Assembly: GCF_000373365.1 (NCBI RefSeq)
Contig: NZ_KB891103.1
Location: 367,474-431,473, forward strand
Origin: Parafrankia discariae
Lineage (GTDB): Bacteria; Actinomycetota; Actinomycetes; Frankiales; Frankiaceae
Reading direction: 5' to 3'
Length of the DNA: 64,000 nt
Part shown: one piece after another, positions 1 through 8,210 of the stretch
How the letters are laid out: each line of letters starts with the position of its first letter
Numbering within the stretch: the stretch's first letter is position 1
Position numbers and translations under genes: made by a program
The notes under the pieces: model-generated
The model's input: only the letters and a program-made list of their open reading frames with translations
Database searches by the model: none
Told to the model about the DNA's origin: nothing

Positions 1-49
1 GCCCGGCGGACTCCGTGGCGTTGATTTCCGCCGTTTCGGAGGCACTTCG

Positions 50-289
50 ATGAGGACATCCGGGAAACCCGCGATCACCGACCCGTCCACGCTGCCCTGG
101 CGCAAGAGCCGGCACAGCGGCGGGGAGGGCGGCATGTGCGTCGAGGTGGCCGACGTGGACGGCGGTGTGGCGGTCCGCGACTCCACCGACCCGCTCGGCC
201 CGGTTCTCGCCTTCAGCGGCGCGGAGTGGGACGCGTTCCTCGCCGGCGTCCACGACGGCGAGTTCGACCGCCCGCGCGCCCACCGCTGA
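50..289 (+). CDS. DUF397 domain protein
   Basis: A 79-residue protein with the DUF397 pattern: a Trp followed by KSRHSGGEGG, then CVEVADV, then VAVRDSTDPLGPVLAFS, an aromatic EWDAF and a final GEFD. The family is typical of actinomycetes and is usually encoded beside an XRE-type regulator, where it is thought to act as a regulatory partner. The ATG follows a good GGAGG ribosome site. Bases 1-24 read in frame to a TGA and could be the last codons of such an upstream gene, but too little is visible to identify it. Recognition of the family is firm; its molecular role is not established. Confidence 0.9.
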   Translation: MRTSGKPAITDPSTLPWRKSRHSGGEGGMCVEVADVDGGVAVRDSTDPLGPVLAFSGAEWDAFLAGVHDGEFDRPRAHR

Positions 290-766
290 CCGGCGCCGAC
301 CGCGCCCTCGGGGGATGTCGAGCCGCTGACCGGCCGTTCTTCGGCTCTTGCGTAACCGGCCCACGTCGCGCACTCTGTAGATGTTCGTGCGGGCCGCGTT
401 GTTCAGACGTCACGGTCGTGTCGATCGTGCGAGGCTCGCTGAGGCCGAGCGCGGGCGCACGGTGCCCGTCCGTCACGGAGGAGCGACGTCGTGATTGCCA
501 TCGAGCGGGTACCCGCCCCGGCCTGACCCGGTACGACCTGCCGAGCGGCCACCCCGCACCGGCTCCGTGACCGGGCTTTCCGCGACGCGGACCGCGTTTC
601 CGACCGGCACCGCCGGTCACGACACCGCCGGTCGCGTCAAGCCCGATCCGACTCGTCCACCCGGTCCACTCCGCCAAGCCCAGTTAACAGTTCGACCCAC
701 TCCGTTGCATTTTGAGTCCGCCCTGTAGCACTCCGCCTGTTCCCCTGGTACCGGGAGGTGATCGCC
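290..766. other. intergenic region, no gene supported
   Basis: Several long open frames cross this stretch on both strands, but their translations are Arg/Pro/Gly-rich and lack any domain, as expected by chance at this GC content. The last 15 bases carry the ribosome site of the next small gene. I see no clear promoter or terminator. Confidence 0.5.
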
Positions 767-925
767 GTGGCCACCGCCACGACCAACCTGCTGAACACCC
801 CGCTGAGCGATCCGCGTGCGGAGCGGGTCCGCCGCGCCGCACTCGCCGCGTATGTGGACGGGAAGGTCAGCTTCGCGCAGGCGAACTCCCGGGTCAGCAA
901 GGCGATCGAACGCTTCGGGCACTGA
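767..925 (+). CDS. 52-residue hypothetical protein
   Basis: A short frame that reads VATATTNLLNTPLSDPRAER, followed by an alanine-rich probable helix (RRAALAAYVDGKVSFAQANS) and ending KAIERFGH. I chose the GTG at 767 because a GGGAGG ribosome site lies at 753-758, 8 nt upstream; an in-frame GTG at 758 would overlap that site. The codon third positions are strongly G/C and the product is soluble and helical, which supports a real gene. Antitoxin-like or small regulatory proteins can look like this, but no family is recognised and no partner gene adjoins it. Confidence 0.55.
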   Translation: MATATTNLLNTPLSDPRAERVRRAALAAYVDGKVSFAQANSRVSKAIERFGH

Positions 926-950
926 CCGCGCGCCGGACGGGCGGGCGACG

Positions 951-1928
951 TCAGACCAGGTTGAGCCGTCGGTCGGCCATCCCGATCGTGAGACGCTGAC
1001 CCCAGGTCAGGGCCACCGAGTCGGTCTCGATGCCGTCGCCGAAGACGACCAGGCGCTCGGATTCGACCAGCAGCTCGAGCCGGACCGATCCGACGAGGAG
1101 CCCCTCGGTGCAGGCCGTCCCCGTGCTCGGAGACGGCCACGCCTCGCGGGTGAACCAGATCAGGGCAGGTGCCTCGCCGGCCGGCAGGTCGAGGGCGCTG
1201 TGCCGCTCCCGCCAGACGGACCGACACCACCCGGTGCTGCCCGTACCGGTGCTGACGATCAGCCCGGACGACGCCTGCCGCTCTGTCGTGACTCCGTCGT
1301 ACCCGGGCGCGCGCAGGAGGTAACGGGCCGTCTGGTGGCCGGGGTCCCCGATGTAGACCTCGTTCAGGGCACGCACCACCTGTCCGTCGTCGGAGCGTGC
1401 CTCGACCATGGTGAGGTGGCGCAGCGGGCCGCCGGCCCCGTGGCCGTCGGCACCGCGCCCGTCAACACCGCGCCCGTCAACACCGCGCCCGTCGGCACCA
1501 CCCGCGTGCCGGACCGCCTCGACGACAGCCAACAGGTGCCCGGTCTCGCCCGGCTGGTGCCGGACGAGCACCCCGGGGTTGCGCGCGGGGTCGGCGTCGA
1601 TGCCCACGACGGGCTGCCGGTCGACGTACTTGGCGACGTTGGCGACGAGACCGTCCTGGCCGACACAGATGATCACGTCCTCCGGGTCGAACAGGAAACG
1701 GTCGAGGTCGGCGCGTTCCACCTCGCCACGCCGCCAGCTCGGCGGCACCGCGGCGGCCACCTGGCGCCGGGCCGCCGTCTGGGCGGCATGCCGAGCCTCC
1801 ACCTCGGCGATGTCCCGGCCCCGCGACCGCAGGAAGAACTCCGCCTGGCCACGGGTGCCGTGGTGCTCGAGCAGCTCGGTGTACTCGGTACGCCGGTGGA
1901 CGATCACCGCGCGCGGGGCGAGACTCAC
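951..1928 (-). CDS. ATP-NAD kinase-like protein, SPFH partner
   Basis: A 325-residue protein with the fold signatures of NAD kinases. The usual GGDG motif is present as VGQDG (residues 89-93, Asp92 kept), and later LNEVYIGD and GTGSTGW match the NE and TGST motifs that bind the nucleotide. The altered first glycine suggests a divergent kinase or a non-classical substrate. The GTG start overlaps the stop of the SPFH gene upstream (GTGA, 1925-1928), so both are translated from one message. A glycine/aspartate-rich insert near residues 140-165 is encoded by a 15-nt tandem repeat. The Nudix regulator and its operators next door point to NAD(P) or ADP-ribose metabolism. Activity is inferred, not shown. 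Confidence 0.75.
   Translation of the reverse strand: MSLAPRAVIVHRRTEYTELLEHHGTRGQAEFFLRSRGRDIAEVEARHAAQTAARRQVAAAVPPSWRRGEVERADLDRFLFDPEDVIICVGQDGLVANVAKYVDRQPVVGIDADPARNPGVLVRHQPGETGHLLAVVEAVRHAGGADGRGVDGRGVDGRGADGHGAGGPLRHLTMVEARSDDGQVVRALNEVYIGDPGHQTARYLLRAPGYDGVTTERQASSGLIVSTGTGSTGWCRSVWRERHSALDLPAGEAPALIWFTREAWPSPSTGTACTEGLLVGSVRLELLVESERLVVFGDGIETDSVALTWGQRLTIGMADRRLNLV
1451..1495. repeat. 15-nt tandem repeat inside NAD-kinase-like gene
   Basis: Three copies of a unit reading CACCGCGCCCGTCAA or a near variant, in frame. On the coding strand they give repeated Asp-Gly-Arg-Gly-Val/Ala pentapeptides. The repeat lies between conserved motifs, so it probably expands a surface loop without touching the active site. 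Confidence 0.85.
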
Positions 1929-3013
1929 CGCTCGCCCCCGGCTGGCGCGCCGGCCGACGCGCCAGCCGGGGCCGCGGCCGTCAGGCCGGGCCGGACGAAG
2001 CGGGCGACCGCCTCGGTGAGGACGTCCGGTGTGATGGTGAGGGCGCCGATGTCCGGCAGGTGGTCGGCCAGGTCGCGCACGGCGAGGGCGACCAGCGTCG
2101 CCGTGTCCATGCCGGCGAGCGCGCCGATCCGGGCGGCCTCGGCGTCGGCCTCGGCCGCACCGACCAGGCGGACGGCGTCGGCGCGAGCGGCGGCCTCCAA
2201 CCGCACCCGCCCGGCCTCGGCGCGAGCGGCGGTCTCGGCCCGCTCGGCCTGCGCGGTGGCACTGATCCGCGCCGCCGCCGCCTGCTCGGTCATCCGGCGT
2301 TGCTCGTTGGCGCCTTCCTGGACGACGAGCTGCTCCCCGCGACGGGCCAGCTCGATCTTGCTCTGCAGCTCGTTCTCGCCGATCCGACGCTCCTGCTCGA
2401 CCGCCAGCGCGCGGCGGCTGTAGGTGGCGCGGTCGGCCTCGGTCTGGATCCTCTCCCGGGTGGGGGTGCCCAGCGCCTTCTCCATCTCCGGCACCGGCCG
2501 GATGGCGACGACCCGGACGCCCACGAGCGCGATCCCGGTCTGAGCGAGACGGGCGTCGCCGCCGAGACCCTGACCGACACGCTGACGGACCGCCGCGACA
2601 CCGTCCACCAGGGCGTCGGTGAGCGGCATGCGGACGAGCTGGTCGGCGGCGTACTGCTGGGCGGTCTCCGTGATCATCTCGGCCAGCCGGGCGAGCGGGT
2701 CCTCGCGCCAGCTCCCCAGCTCCGGGTCGATGCCGAAGTCGAGGCGGCTCGCGGCGAGCGCCGGGTCGGCGATCCGGAAGGTGACGGTCGACTGGACGGC
2801 CACGTCGGCGAAGTCCGCGGTGCGTGCGTGGAAGACCACCGGGAGTTCACGGTCGTCCACGGGGACCTCGCTGATGACGGCGGTCCGCGGCCGGTACCAG
2901 AACACCAGGCCGACGCCCTCGTGGGCGACGGCGGTGCCCCGCTGGTGCCGGATGTACGCCGTCGGGGTGCCACGCAGGTGACGCAGGAACAGAACACGAC
3001 TGATGTCGGCCAT
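1925..3013 (-). CDS. SPFH/Band 7 (stomatin-like) protein
   Basis: A 362-residue SPFH protein. The N-terminal half holds the Band 7 domain (for example [20 protein letters not shown] and a following beta-rich stretch). Residues about 205-310 form a long Ala/Glu/Arg coiled coil typical of the oligomerising region. I start it at [10 protein letters not shown], where a GAGGAGGT ribosome site precedes the ATG; the open frame continues upstream into the regulatory region but that part is not protein-like. No N-terminal membrane segment is obvious, so it is probably peripheral or cytosolic. It is co-translated with the NAD-kinase-like protein and divergent from the Nudix regulator, and it probably scaffolds an NAD-linked function. 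Confidence 0.88.
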   Translation of the reverse strand: MADISRVLFLRHLRGTPTAYIRHQRGTAVAHEGVGLVFWYRPRTAVISEVPVDDRELPVVFHARTADFADVAVQSTVTFRIADPALAASRLDFGIDPELGSWREDPLARLAEMITETAQQYAADQLVRMPLTDALVDGVAAVRQRVGQGLGGDARLAQTGIALVGVRVVAIRPVPEMEKALGTPTRERIQTEADRATYSRRALAVEQERRIGENELQSKIELARRGEQLVVQEGANEQRRMTEQAAAARISATAQAERAETAARAEAGRVRLEAAARADAVRLVGAAEADAEAARIGALAGMDTATLVALAVRDLADHLPDIGALTITPDVLTEAVARFVRPGLTAAAPAGASAGAPAGGER

Positions 3014-3031
3014 CGCCGACCTCCTCACCCT

Positions 3032-3054
3032 CTTATCGTCGAACTGACGATAAG
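3032..3054. promoter_or_regulatory. palindromic operator 1 (probable NrtR site)
   Basis: A perfect 9-bp inverted repeat, CTTATCGTC and GACGATAAG, separated by 5 nt. It sits 19 nt upstream of the SPFH start codon in the divergent promoter region. Its core TCGTC-N5-GACGA recurs in operator 2. Together with the adjacent Nudix-wHTH gene this is best read as that protein's binding site. Confidence 0.8.
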
Positions 3055-3078
3055 AAGGACTGTAGGCCTCCACCCCCC

Positions 3079-3099
3079 TTTTCGTCAACCTGACGAGAT
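3079..3099. promoter_or_regulatory. palindromic operator 2 (probable NrtR site)
   Basis: A second, less perfect copy of the same operator: the core TCGTC (3082-3086) and GACGA (3092-3096) keep the 5-nt spacer. It ends about 12 nt before the ATG of the Nudix regulator, so it likely mediates autoregulation. The centres of the two sites lie 46 bp apart. Confidence 0.7.
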
Positions 3100-3111
3100 A
3101 CCATCGCGGCC

Positions 3112-3921
3112 ATGACCACGCCGCCCGCCCCCGACCTCCGCGCCGCGCCCGGACTCGACGGGATCGTCCCGGTCGCGCTGGCCGTGGATCTCGTCGTGTT
3201 GACCGTGCGCGACGATGATCTCTGCGTGCTTCTGGTCCGGCGCGGGATCGAGCCCTTCGCGGGTCGCTGGGCGCTGCCCGGCGGGTTCGTCCGGCCCGAC
3301 GAGGACCTCGACGCGGCCGCCGTCCGGGAGTTGCGGGAGGAGACCGGCCTGGCGCGCTCCACCAGCCATCTCGAACAGCTCGCCACCTACGCCGACCTGG
3401 GCCGCGACCCACGCGGGCGGGTGGCCACGGTCGCGTACCTGGCCCTCGCGCCCGACCTGCCGGTTCCCGTCGCCGGCACCGACGCGGCGGCCAGCCGGTG
3501 GTGGGCGGTCACCGACATCCCGCGAGCCGGCTCAGCCGGCGGCGTGGGCGGAGCCGGAGACCCGGGCCGTACGGGCGGCGGCGTGGGCGGCGGGATGACC
3601 GGGCTGGCCTTCGATCACGCCGGGATCCTCGCCGACGGGGTCGAACGTGCCCGCTCGAAGATCGAGTACAGCCCGGTGGCGACCGCGTTCTGCCCGGCCG
3701 AGTTCACCGTCGCGCAGCTGCGGCGGATCTACGAGATCGTGTGGGGGACCAGACTGGATCCCCGCAACTTCCACCGCAAGGTCACCCGCACGGCGGGCTT
3801 CCTCGTCCCGACCGGACGGACCACTACGCGCGACGGCGGCCGTCCGGCCGAGCTGTTCACCCGCGGGGACGCCCGCCTGCTGCATCCGGCGATGCTGCGG
3901 CCGGAACCCGGAAACCGCTGA
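3112..3921 (+). CDS. NrtR-family Nudix transcriptional regulator
   Basis: A 269-residue protein with a Nudix domain followed by a winged-helix domain, the architecture of NrtR regulators of NAD metabolism. The Nudix box is complete (residues 58-80: GGFVRPDEDL then AAAVRELREETGL), so hydrolysis of an ADP-ribose-like substrate remains possible; many NrtR proteins have lost it. The C-terminal part (FTVAQLRRIYEIVWGTRLD, then FHRKVTRTAGFLVPTG) matches the DNA-binding half. A Gly-rich linker (about residues 143-163) joins the two. No strong ribosome site precedes the ATG. It is divergent from the SPFH/NAD-kinase-like pair, and the shared operators suggest it represses both sides and itself. Confidence 0.88.
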   Translation: MTTPPAPDLRAAPGLDGIVPVALAVDLVVLTVRDDDLCVLLVRRGIEPFAGRWALPGGFVRPDEDLDAAAVRELREETGLARSTSHLEQLATYADLGRDPRGRVATVAYLALAPDLPVPVAGTDAAASRWWAVTDIPRAGSAGGVGGAGDPGRTGGGVGGGMTGLAFDHAGILADGVERARSKIEYSPVATAFCPAEFTVAQLRRIYEIVWGTRLDPRNFHRKVTRTAGFLVPTGRTTTRDGGRPAELFTRGDARLLHPAMLRPEPGNR

Positions 3922-4295
3922 CCACCCGGCACCGGCGCGGCCCGGACCCGCCCAGCCCGGGTGACCCGAGGCCATTCGGCGCGAGTGTGGGTGGGAGCGA
4001 GCGCCAGTGGGGCGGAATCGACGTCCAGAACGGAACGATCGGGGCGAGGCGGGGGCAGGCCGCACCAATGCGGTCCTACCCGTGGACTCGCTCACGCGAT
4101 GCACACATCAAGAAACTGTTAGTAACGCATCGTGTGCCGAGCGTGAGACAGTCTTCGTGGCCGGCCGCCCGGGTTCACCCCCCGATCGCCCGGGCGCCCG
4201 GCCGTCCAACCAGGTGATCCGCGGCGGGCCCAGCGCCGAAAGACTCGGCCGTGGGCCAGGCCCAACGCAGGGCGAGCCTCAGCGCGGGTCACGCC
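3922..4295. other. intergenic region, no gene supported
   Basis: This stretch lies between convergent genes. Open frames here have no recognisable features. A pair of GCACAC and GTGTGC half sites flanks a less GC-rich segment near 4098-4140, but the arms are short and the loop is long, so I assign no function. Confidence 0.5.
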
Positions 4296-4574
4296 TCAGT
4301 GCAGGGCCGGCGGTTCCGCGGCCCGGGAGACGTCCTGGTCGAGCGCCGCGCGGCTGAGGGCGGCCGTCCAGCGATGGAAGTCGATCAGTGACGCGCGCGG
4401 CTCCTGCCGCCACAGCGCCTGGGTCACGTAGGCGGACAGGCCGTTCGGGCCGACCCGGCGCAGCACGACCTCCAGCAGATCGCTCGGCAGATTGACCGAG
4501 ACGACCCGGTACCCCGGGTCCTGGTAGCCCGCCGCATCGTCGAACCCCGAGTCGTCCGCGTACACGCGATCCAC
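4296..4574 (-). CDS. small protein, possible ribbon-helix-helix
   Basis: A 92-residue protein. Its middle, YRVVSVNLPSDLLEVVLRRV followed by GPNGLSAYVTQALWRQEP, has the spacing of a CopG/Arc-type ribbon-helix-helix: a short strand and two helices. Such proteins are often antitoxins or small repressors. No toxin gene adjoins it. The start is uncertain: the GTG at 4574 has a weak GGGA ribosome site, a TTG lies at 4577, and another GTG lies at 4565. Codon usage fits the neighbourhood. Confidence 0.6.
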   Translation of the reverse strand: MDRVYADDSGFDDAAGYQDPGYRVVSVNLPSDLLEVVLRRVGPNGLSAYVTQALWRQEPRASLIDFHRWTAALSRAALDQDVSRAAEPPALH

Positions 4575-4673
4575 CAATCCCGGCCGAGCGGGGCCGCATC
4601 TCGAACACCTGTCGCGATGCCCTCACCGACCCACGGGCCCACGGGACATTTCGCCCATGAGCCCCATCCTGAC

Positions 4674-5801
4674 TCAGCTCTGCGCACTCCGCAATGGGTC
4701 CATGACCACGCCGAACCGGTCGGCCGACCCGTGCGCGGGCGCGCCACCCGGGGTGGGTCCGCCGCCGTCACAGCCGGCTCCCGCCCCGGGAACAGCCCAG
4801 TCGTCCTCGTCGGTGGCACCGTCGAGGGGACGATAGCCGTCCTCGTCGGCGGGATCGTAACCGGCTCGGGGATCGACGGCCGGCTCGTCCTCCACCGACT
4901 CGTCCTCGACCGACCGGTTGGCGGCCATCCGGTCGCGGCCGAGCGCGCCGATGCCGGCGGCGACCATCACCAGCGAGACGACGAAGGCGAGCAGGCGCGG
5001 GCCGTCCGGCGCGGGCTCGTCGAACAGGGTCAGCCCCAGGGTCACCGGGAGGAACGCGGAGACACCGCTGGTGACGGGGAAGGCGATGACCGCGGCCCGG
5101 CCCTGCAGACCGCGCTGTTCCAACCCGAGAGCCAGCACGGAGAACAGGATGAGGATGTAGGGCGTCGGGGTGGAGAGCAGGTCGATGAGGGTCGAGTCGC
5201 TGTTGCGGCGTTCGTGCACCGCGAGCCCGATCTGGCGGGTGGCCAGGGTCGCGATGGCATAGCTGACCCCGGCGGCCAGCCCGAACCCCAGTGCGGCCCC
5301 GGCGACCCTGCGTTTCGCCGCGGCCAGGTTCGCGCCGAACGCGCACAGCAGGGAGAAGATCAGCCCGAGGATCAGGAAGGCGAGCAGGACGCCGTTGCCC
5401 GCCGGGCTGCCGACCTCCGCGTTGCGGTGGAACGCGTAGGCGAGCAGCCCGACACCGGCGACCATCGAGCCCACGCCGCTCCAGCCGACCCGGCTGATCC
5501 GCTCGCCCAGCAATCGGCGCGCGAGCATGGTGAACACGATCATGTCGAGGGCCATCACCGGCGCGACGAGGGCGACCGGCGCCACCGACAGGGCGTAGAC
5601 CTCCAGCAGGAACGAGCCGGCCTCCACCCCGAGGCCGACCAGCCACAGCGGGCGGGTGGCCAGCCGGGCCAGCAGCCCGAGCCCGAGGCCGGTGCCGGCC
5701 TCCTCCCTCCGGGCGGCCATCGCCTGCAGCAGCGGTGCGACCCCGTACAGGGCCGCCGAGACAACGGTCGTGGGCAGCCCGAGTACGAGCGCCGTGTTCA
5801 T
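4674..5801 (-). CDS. EamA/DMT-like multi-pass transporter
   Basis: A 375-residue protein with about nine to ten hydrophobic segments over residues 1-290, arranged as two halves, as in drug/metabolite transporter (EamA-like) families of actinomycetes. The C-terminal 85 residues are acidic and disordered (ESVEDEPAVDPRAGYDPADE and onward) and should be cytoplasmic. The ATG at 5801 has a GGTGAG ribosome site; an in-frame ATG nine codons upstream is less convincing. The substrate cannot be told from sequence. It is transcribed toward the small RHH-like gene and away from the glycosyltransferase operon's promoter. Confidence 0.8.
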   Translation of the reverse strand: MNTALVLGLPTTVVSAALYGVAPLLQAMAARREEAGTGLGLGLLARLATRPLWLVGLGVEAGSFLLEVYALSVAPVALVAPVMALDMIVFTMLARRLLGERISRVGWSGVGSMVAGVGLLAYAFHRNAEVGSPAGNGVLLAFLILGLIFSLLCAFGANLAAAKRRVAGAALGFGLAAGVSYAIATLATRQIGLAVHERRNSDSTLIDLLSTPTPYILILFSVLALGLEQRGLQGRAAVIAFPVTSGVSAFLPVTLGLTLFDEPAPDGPRLLAFVVSLVMVAAGIGALGRDRMAANRSVEDESVEDEPAVDPRAGYDPADEDGYRPLDGATDEDDWAVPGAGAGCDGGGPTPGGAPAHGSADRFGVVMDPLRSAQS

Positions 5802-5973
5802 GCGCGGCTCACCATCGCAGCGTCCCATCCGCCGGCACGGGCGGCCCAGTCAGGGTGCGCCGCCGCAACGGCGGCGACCCCGGCGGCATCATCTCCCACA
5901 ACGCGACGGCTCCCCCAGCACATCTCATGACGTCTCGACCCTCACGGCACCCGGCCCACCCGAGCCCGCGGCA

Positions 5974-7146
5974 TCACCAGTGGACGCCCAGCCCGACCTG
6001 GGCCAGCGCCGCACCGAATGCCTGCTCCCAGGCCTGTGGGCTGACGGCGACCCGCTGCGAGGGCGGCTTGACCCGGTCCAGACAGGCCAGGGCCGACCGG
6101 GTCAGGGACAGCGAGTCCGTACTGGTCACCTCGGCGTGGCCACGGTCGAGTTCCTTCTGTAGGTTGTCCCGCCCGTGGCCGGGGACCACGTCCATCAACA
6201 GCAGGTCGCGCCCGATCACGCGAGCCTCGCTGCAGGTGTCCCCCGACGAGGTCACTACCAGGTTACTTGCAGCCATAAGTTCGGGAATCCGGTTGGTGAA
6301 ACCGAACGGGATCACCCGGTGGTCGCGCTGCGCGAGGGCGGACAGCCGGGCGGCCAGCTTCTCGTTGCGGCCGGCGACGGCGAGCACCCACACCCCGGCG
6401 GCGGCGAGCGCCTCGGCCGCCTCGACCAGCGGGCCGAGACCCCACGACCCGGACATGAGCAGCACACACCGGCTCTCCAGCGGGATGCCGAGGTTGCCCC
6501 GGGCCTCCTCCTGGGTCGGCGGGTCGTAGAACGGGGTGCGCACCGGGGTCGGCACCACGGCGACCCGGGCCTGCGGGGCGAACCGGCGCACATAGCGGGC
6601 GGCGGTCTGGGACGTCACCAGGAACAGGTCGGTGTTGTCCTGCACCCAGATGCGGTGCACGCAGCAGTCCGAGGAGAAGACCGCCGTGGTCATCCCCGGG
6701 AACTCCGACTTCAGCCGGCTGACCGCCGCCGCGGCGGAGGCGAAGATGGAGATCACCAGATCGGCCGGCTCGGCCCGGATGTCCTCGCGCAGCCGCGGCA
6801 CGAGGAAGTGGCTGGACGTCCGCTCGATCGCCCGCGCCACCCGCCCGCCCGTACGCAGCTGGGAGAAGTGCAGCGCGTCGTACACCCCCGGGACGGCGAT
6901 CAGCCCGCGGAAGGCGTTCTGCCCGAGCGTGCCGTTGCGGCCGTCCGTCAGGCGCAGGCAGTCCGCGGTGCGGGTGTGGAACCCGCGGCGCTCCAGCGAC
7001 GTCGCGCAGGCCTCGGCCATCACGTCATGGCCCATCCCGAGGGAGCCGGAGAGCAGCAGCACGTTCCCGCGCCGAGACTCGGGCTCGCCCGCCGCAGTGA
7101 CGTCGTCCATGATCCCCTCGATCCCGTCCATCTTCGACATGCTCAT
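5974..7146 (-). CDS. MGDG-synthase/MurG-like glycosyltransferase
   Basis: A 390-residue GT-B glycosyltransferase of the GT28 type. The N-terminal LLLSGSLGMGHDVMAEAC matches the glycine loop of monogalactosyldiacylglycerol synthases and MurG, and a second Rossmann half carries LLMSGSWGLGPLVEAAEAL and later SSGDTCSEARVIG, the sugar-nucleotide loop. Such enzymes add a sugar to a lipid or lipid-linked acceptor at the inner membrane face. The start overlaps the upstream epimerase stop (ATGA, 7143-7146). As last gene of the aminotransferase-epimerase-glycosyltransferase operon, it probably transfers the sugar those two enzymes make. Donor and acceptor are unknown. Confidence 0.8.
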   Translation of the reverse strand: MSMSKMDGIEGIMDDVTAAGEPESRRGNVLLLSGSLGMGHDVMAEACATSLERRGFHTRTADCLRLTDGRNGTLGQNAFRGLIAVPGVYDALHFSQLRTGGRVARAIERTSSHFLVPRLREDIRAEPADLVISIFASAAAAVSRLKSEFPGMTTAVFSSDCCVHRIWVQDNTDLFLVTSQTAARYVRRFAPQARVAVVPTPVRTPFYDPPTQEEARGNLGIPLESRCVLLMSGSWGLGPLVEAAEALAAAGVWVLAVAGRNEKLAARLSALAQRDHRVIPFGFTNRIPELMAASNLVVTSSGDTCSEARVIGRDLLLMDVVPGHGRDNLQKELDRGHAEVTSTDSLSLTRSALACLDRVKPPSQRVAVSPQAWEQAFGAALAQVGLGVHW

Positions 7147-8210
7147 TCCGATGAGGTCGCGGAGACGCCGAGATCCCCGATCGACGGCGCAGTCACCGCG
7201 GGTGGCTGCCGGTTCGCCTGATACCACTCGATGTACTGCCGGACGCCGTCCAGGAACGGCGTCGTCGGCCGCCAGCCGAGGAGGCCGGCGGCCCGCTGCG
7301 CGGAGATCTCCCGGCCGCGGAAGTCTCCGGGCCGGGCGGGCATGTGCTCGATCTTCGTACCGGGGAAGTGCCGCTGGACGGCCTGGGCCATCTCCAGCAC
7401 GCTCACCGGCTCGTTGCCCTCCAGGGCGAGGGTGGTGTTCGCCGCCGAGTCGGCGAGCGCGAGCACGTGCGCGTCGGCCAGGTCACGGACGTAGACGTAG
7501 TTGCGGAACTGCAGGCCGTCGCCGGCGACGGTCAGCGGCCGACCGTGCGCGGCGTTGTGGACGAACCTGGCCAGCACCAGCTCGTCGCGCATGCCGGGGC
7601 CGTAGGGGATGCCGTACCGCAGGATCGTGAACGGGAGCCCGTAGGTCTGCTGGTAGCTGTGCAGTAGCAGCTCGGCCGCGAGCTTGGTCGAGGTGTACAC
7701 GTGCCCGGCCCGGGCCAGCACGATCTCGGCGTCCTCGGTGAGCGGCGCGGGCCGCGGGTGCTCACCGTGCCCCGCCGGAGCCGGGATGCTGTCCGCCGGA
7801 TGCCCGGATGGCTGCGCGGGCGGCTGGCCCGGCAGCCGCGCGGGCGAGTCGGCGACGGCGCCGTAGACCCAGACGGTGCTCGCGAACACGACGCGGCGGA
7901 CACCGACGCGCCGGGCCGCCTCACAGACCTTGCCGGTCCCCTCCACGTTGAGGCGCACCGTTCGCACCGGGTCGGCGAAGGCGAAGTCGACGTTCGACAT
8001 TCCGGCGATGTGGAAGACGACGTCCACGCCGGTGAACGCGTCGACGAGCGCGTCGAGGTCAAGAACGTCGATCTCGCGGTAGGCGGCACGCGGGTCGGGC
8101 CGCCCGCAACCGCTCAGATCGAGCGACAGCACCTCATGACCGGCGTCGAGCAGGCGGTCGACGACGTGTCCGCCGATGAATCCGGATCCTCCCGTGACGG
8201 CTATCTTCAT
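7143..8210 (-). CDS. NAD-dependent sugar epimerase/dehydratase
   Basis: A 355-residue extended short-chain dehydrogenase. The NAD-binding motif VTGGSGFIGGHV is at residues 5-16, the Tyr-Lys catalytic pair is in YTSTKLAAE, and FRNYVYVRDLADAHVLAL is the family's substrate-domain signature. It probably remodels a nucleotide sugar. A Pro/Gly/His-rich insert (around GQPPAQPSGHPADS) splits the catalytic domain just before the YxxxK region and looks like a recently grown loop. The ATG at 8210 overlaps the aminotransferase stop (ATGA), so it is the middle gene of a three-gene operon. Confidence 0.87.
   Translation of the reverse strand: MKIAVTGGSGFIGGHVVDRLLDAGHEVLSLDLSGCGRPDPRAAYREIDVLDLDALVDAFTGVDVVFHIAGMSNVDFAFADPVRTVRLNVEGTGKVCEAARRVGVRRVVFASTVWVYGAVADSPARLPGQPPAQPSGHPADSIPAPAGHGEHPRPAPLTEDAEIVLARAGHVYTSTKLAAELLLHSYQQTYGLPFTILRYGIPYGPGMRDELVLARFVHNAAHGRPLTVAGDGLQFRNYVYVRDLADAHVLALADSAANTTLALEGNEPVSVLEMAQAVQRHFPGTKIEHMPARPGDFRGREISAQRAAGLLGWRPTTPFLDGVRQYIEWYQANRQPPAVTAPSIGDLGVSATSSE

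Noticed and set aside
4098-4140. GCACAC and GTGTGC half sites as a possible operator
   Set aside because: Arms are only 6 bp and widely spaced; not repeated nearby.
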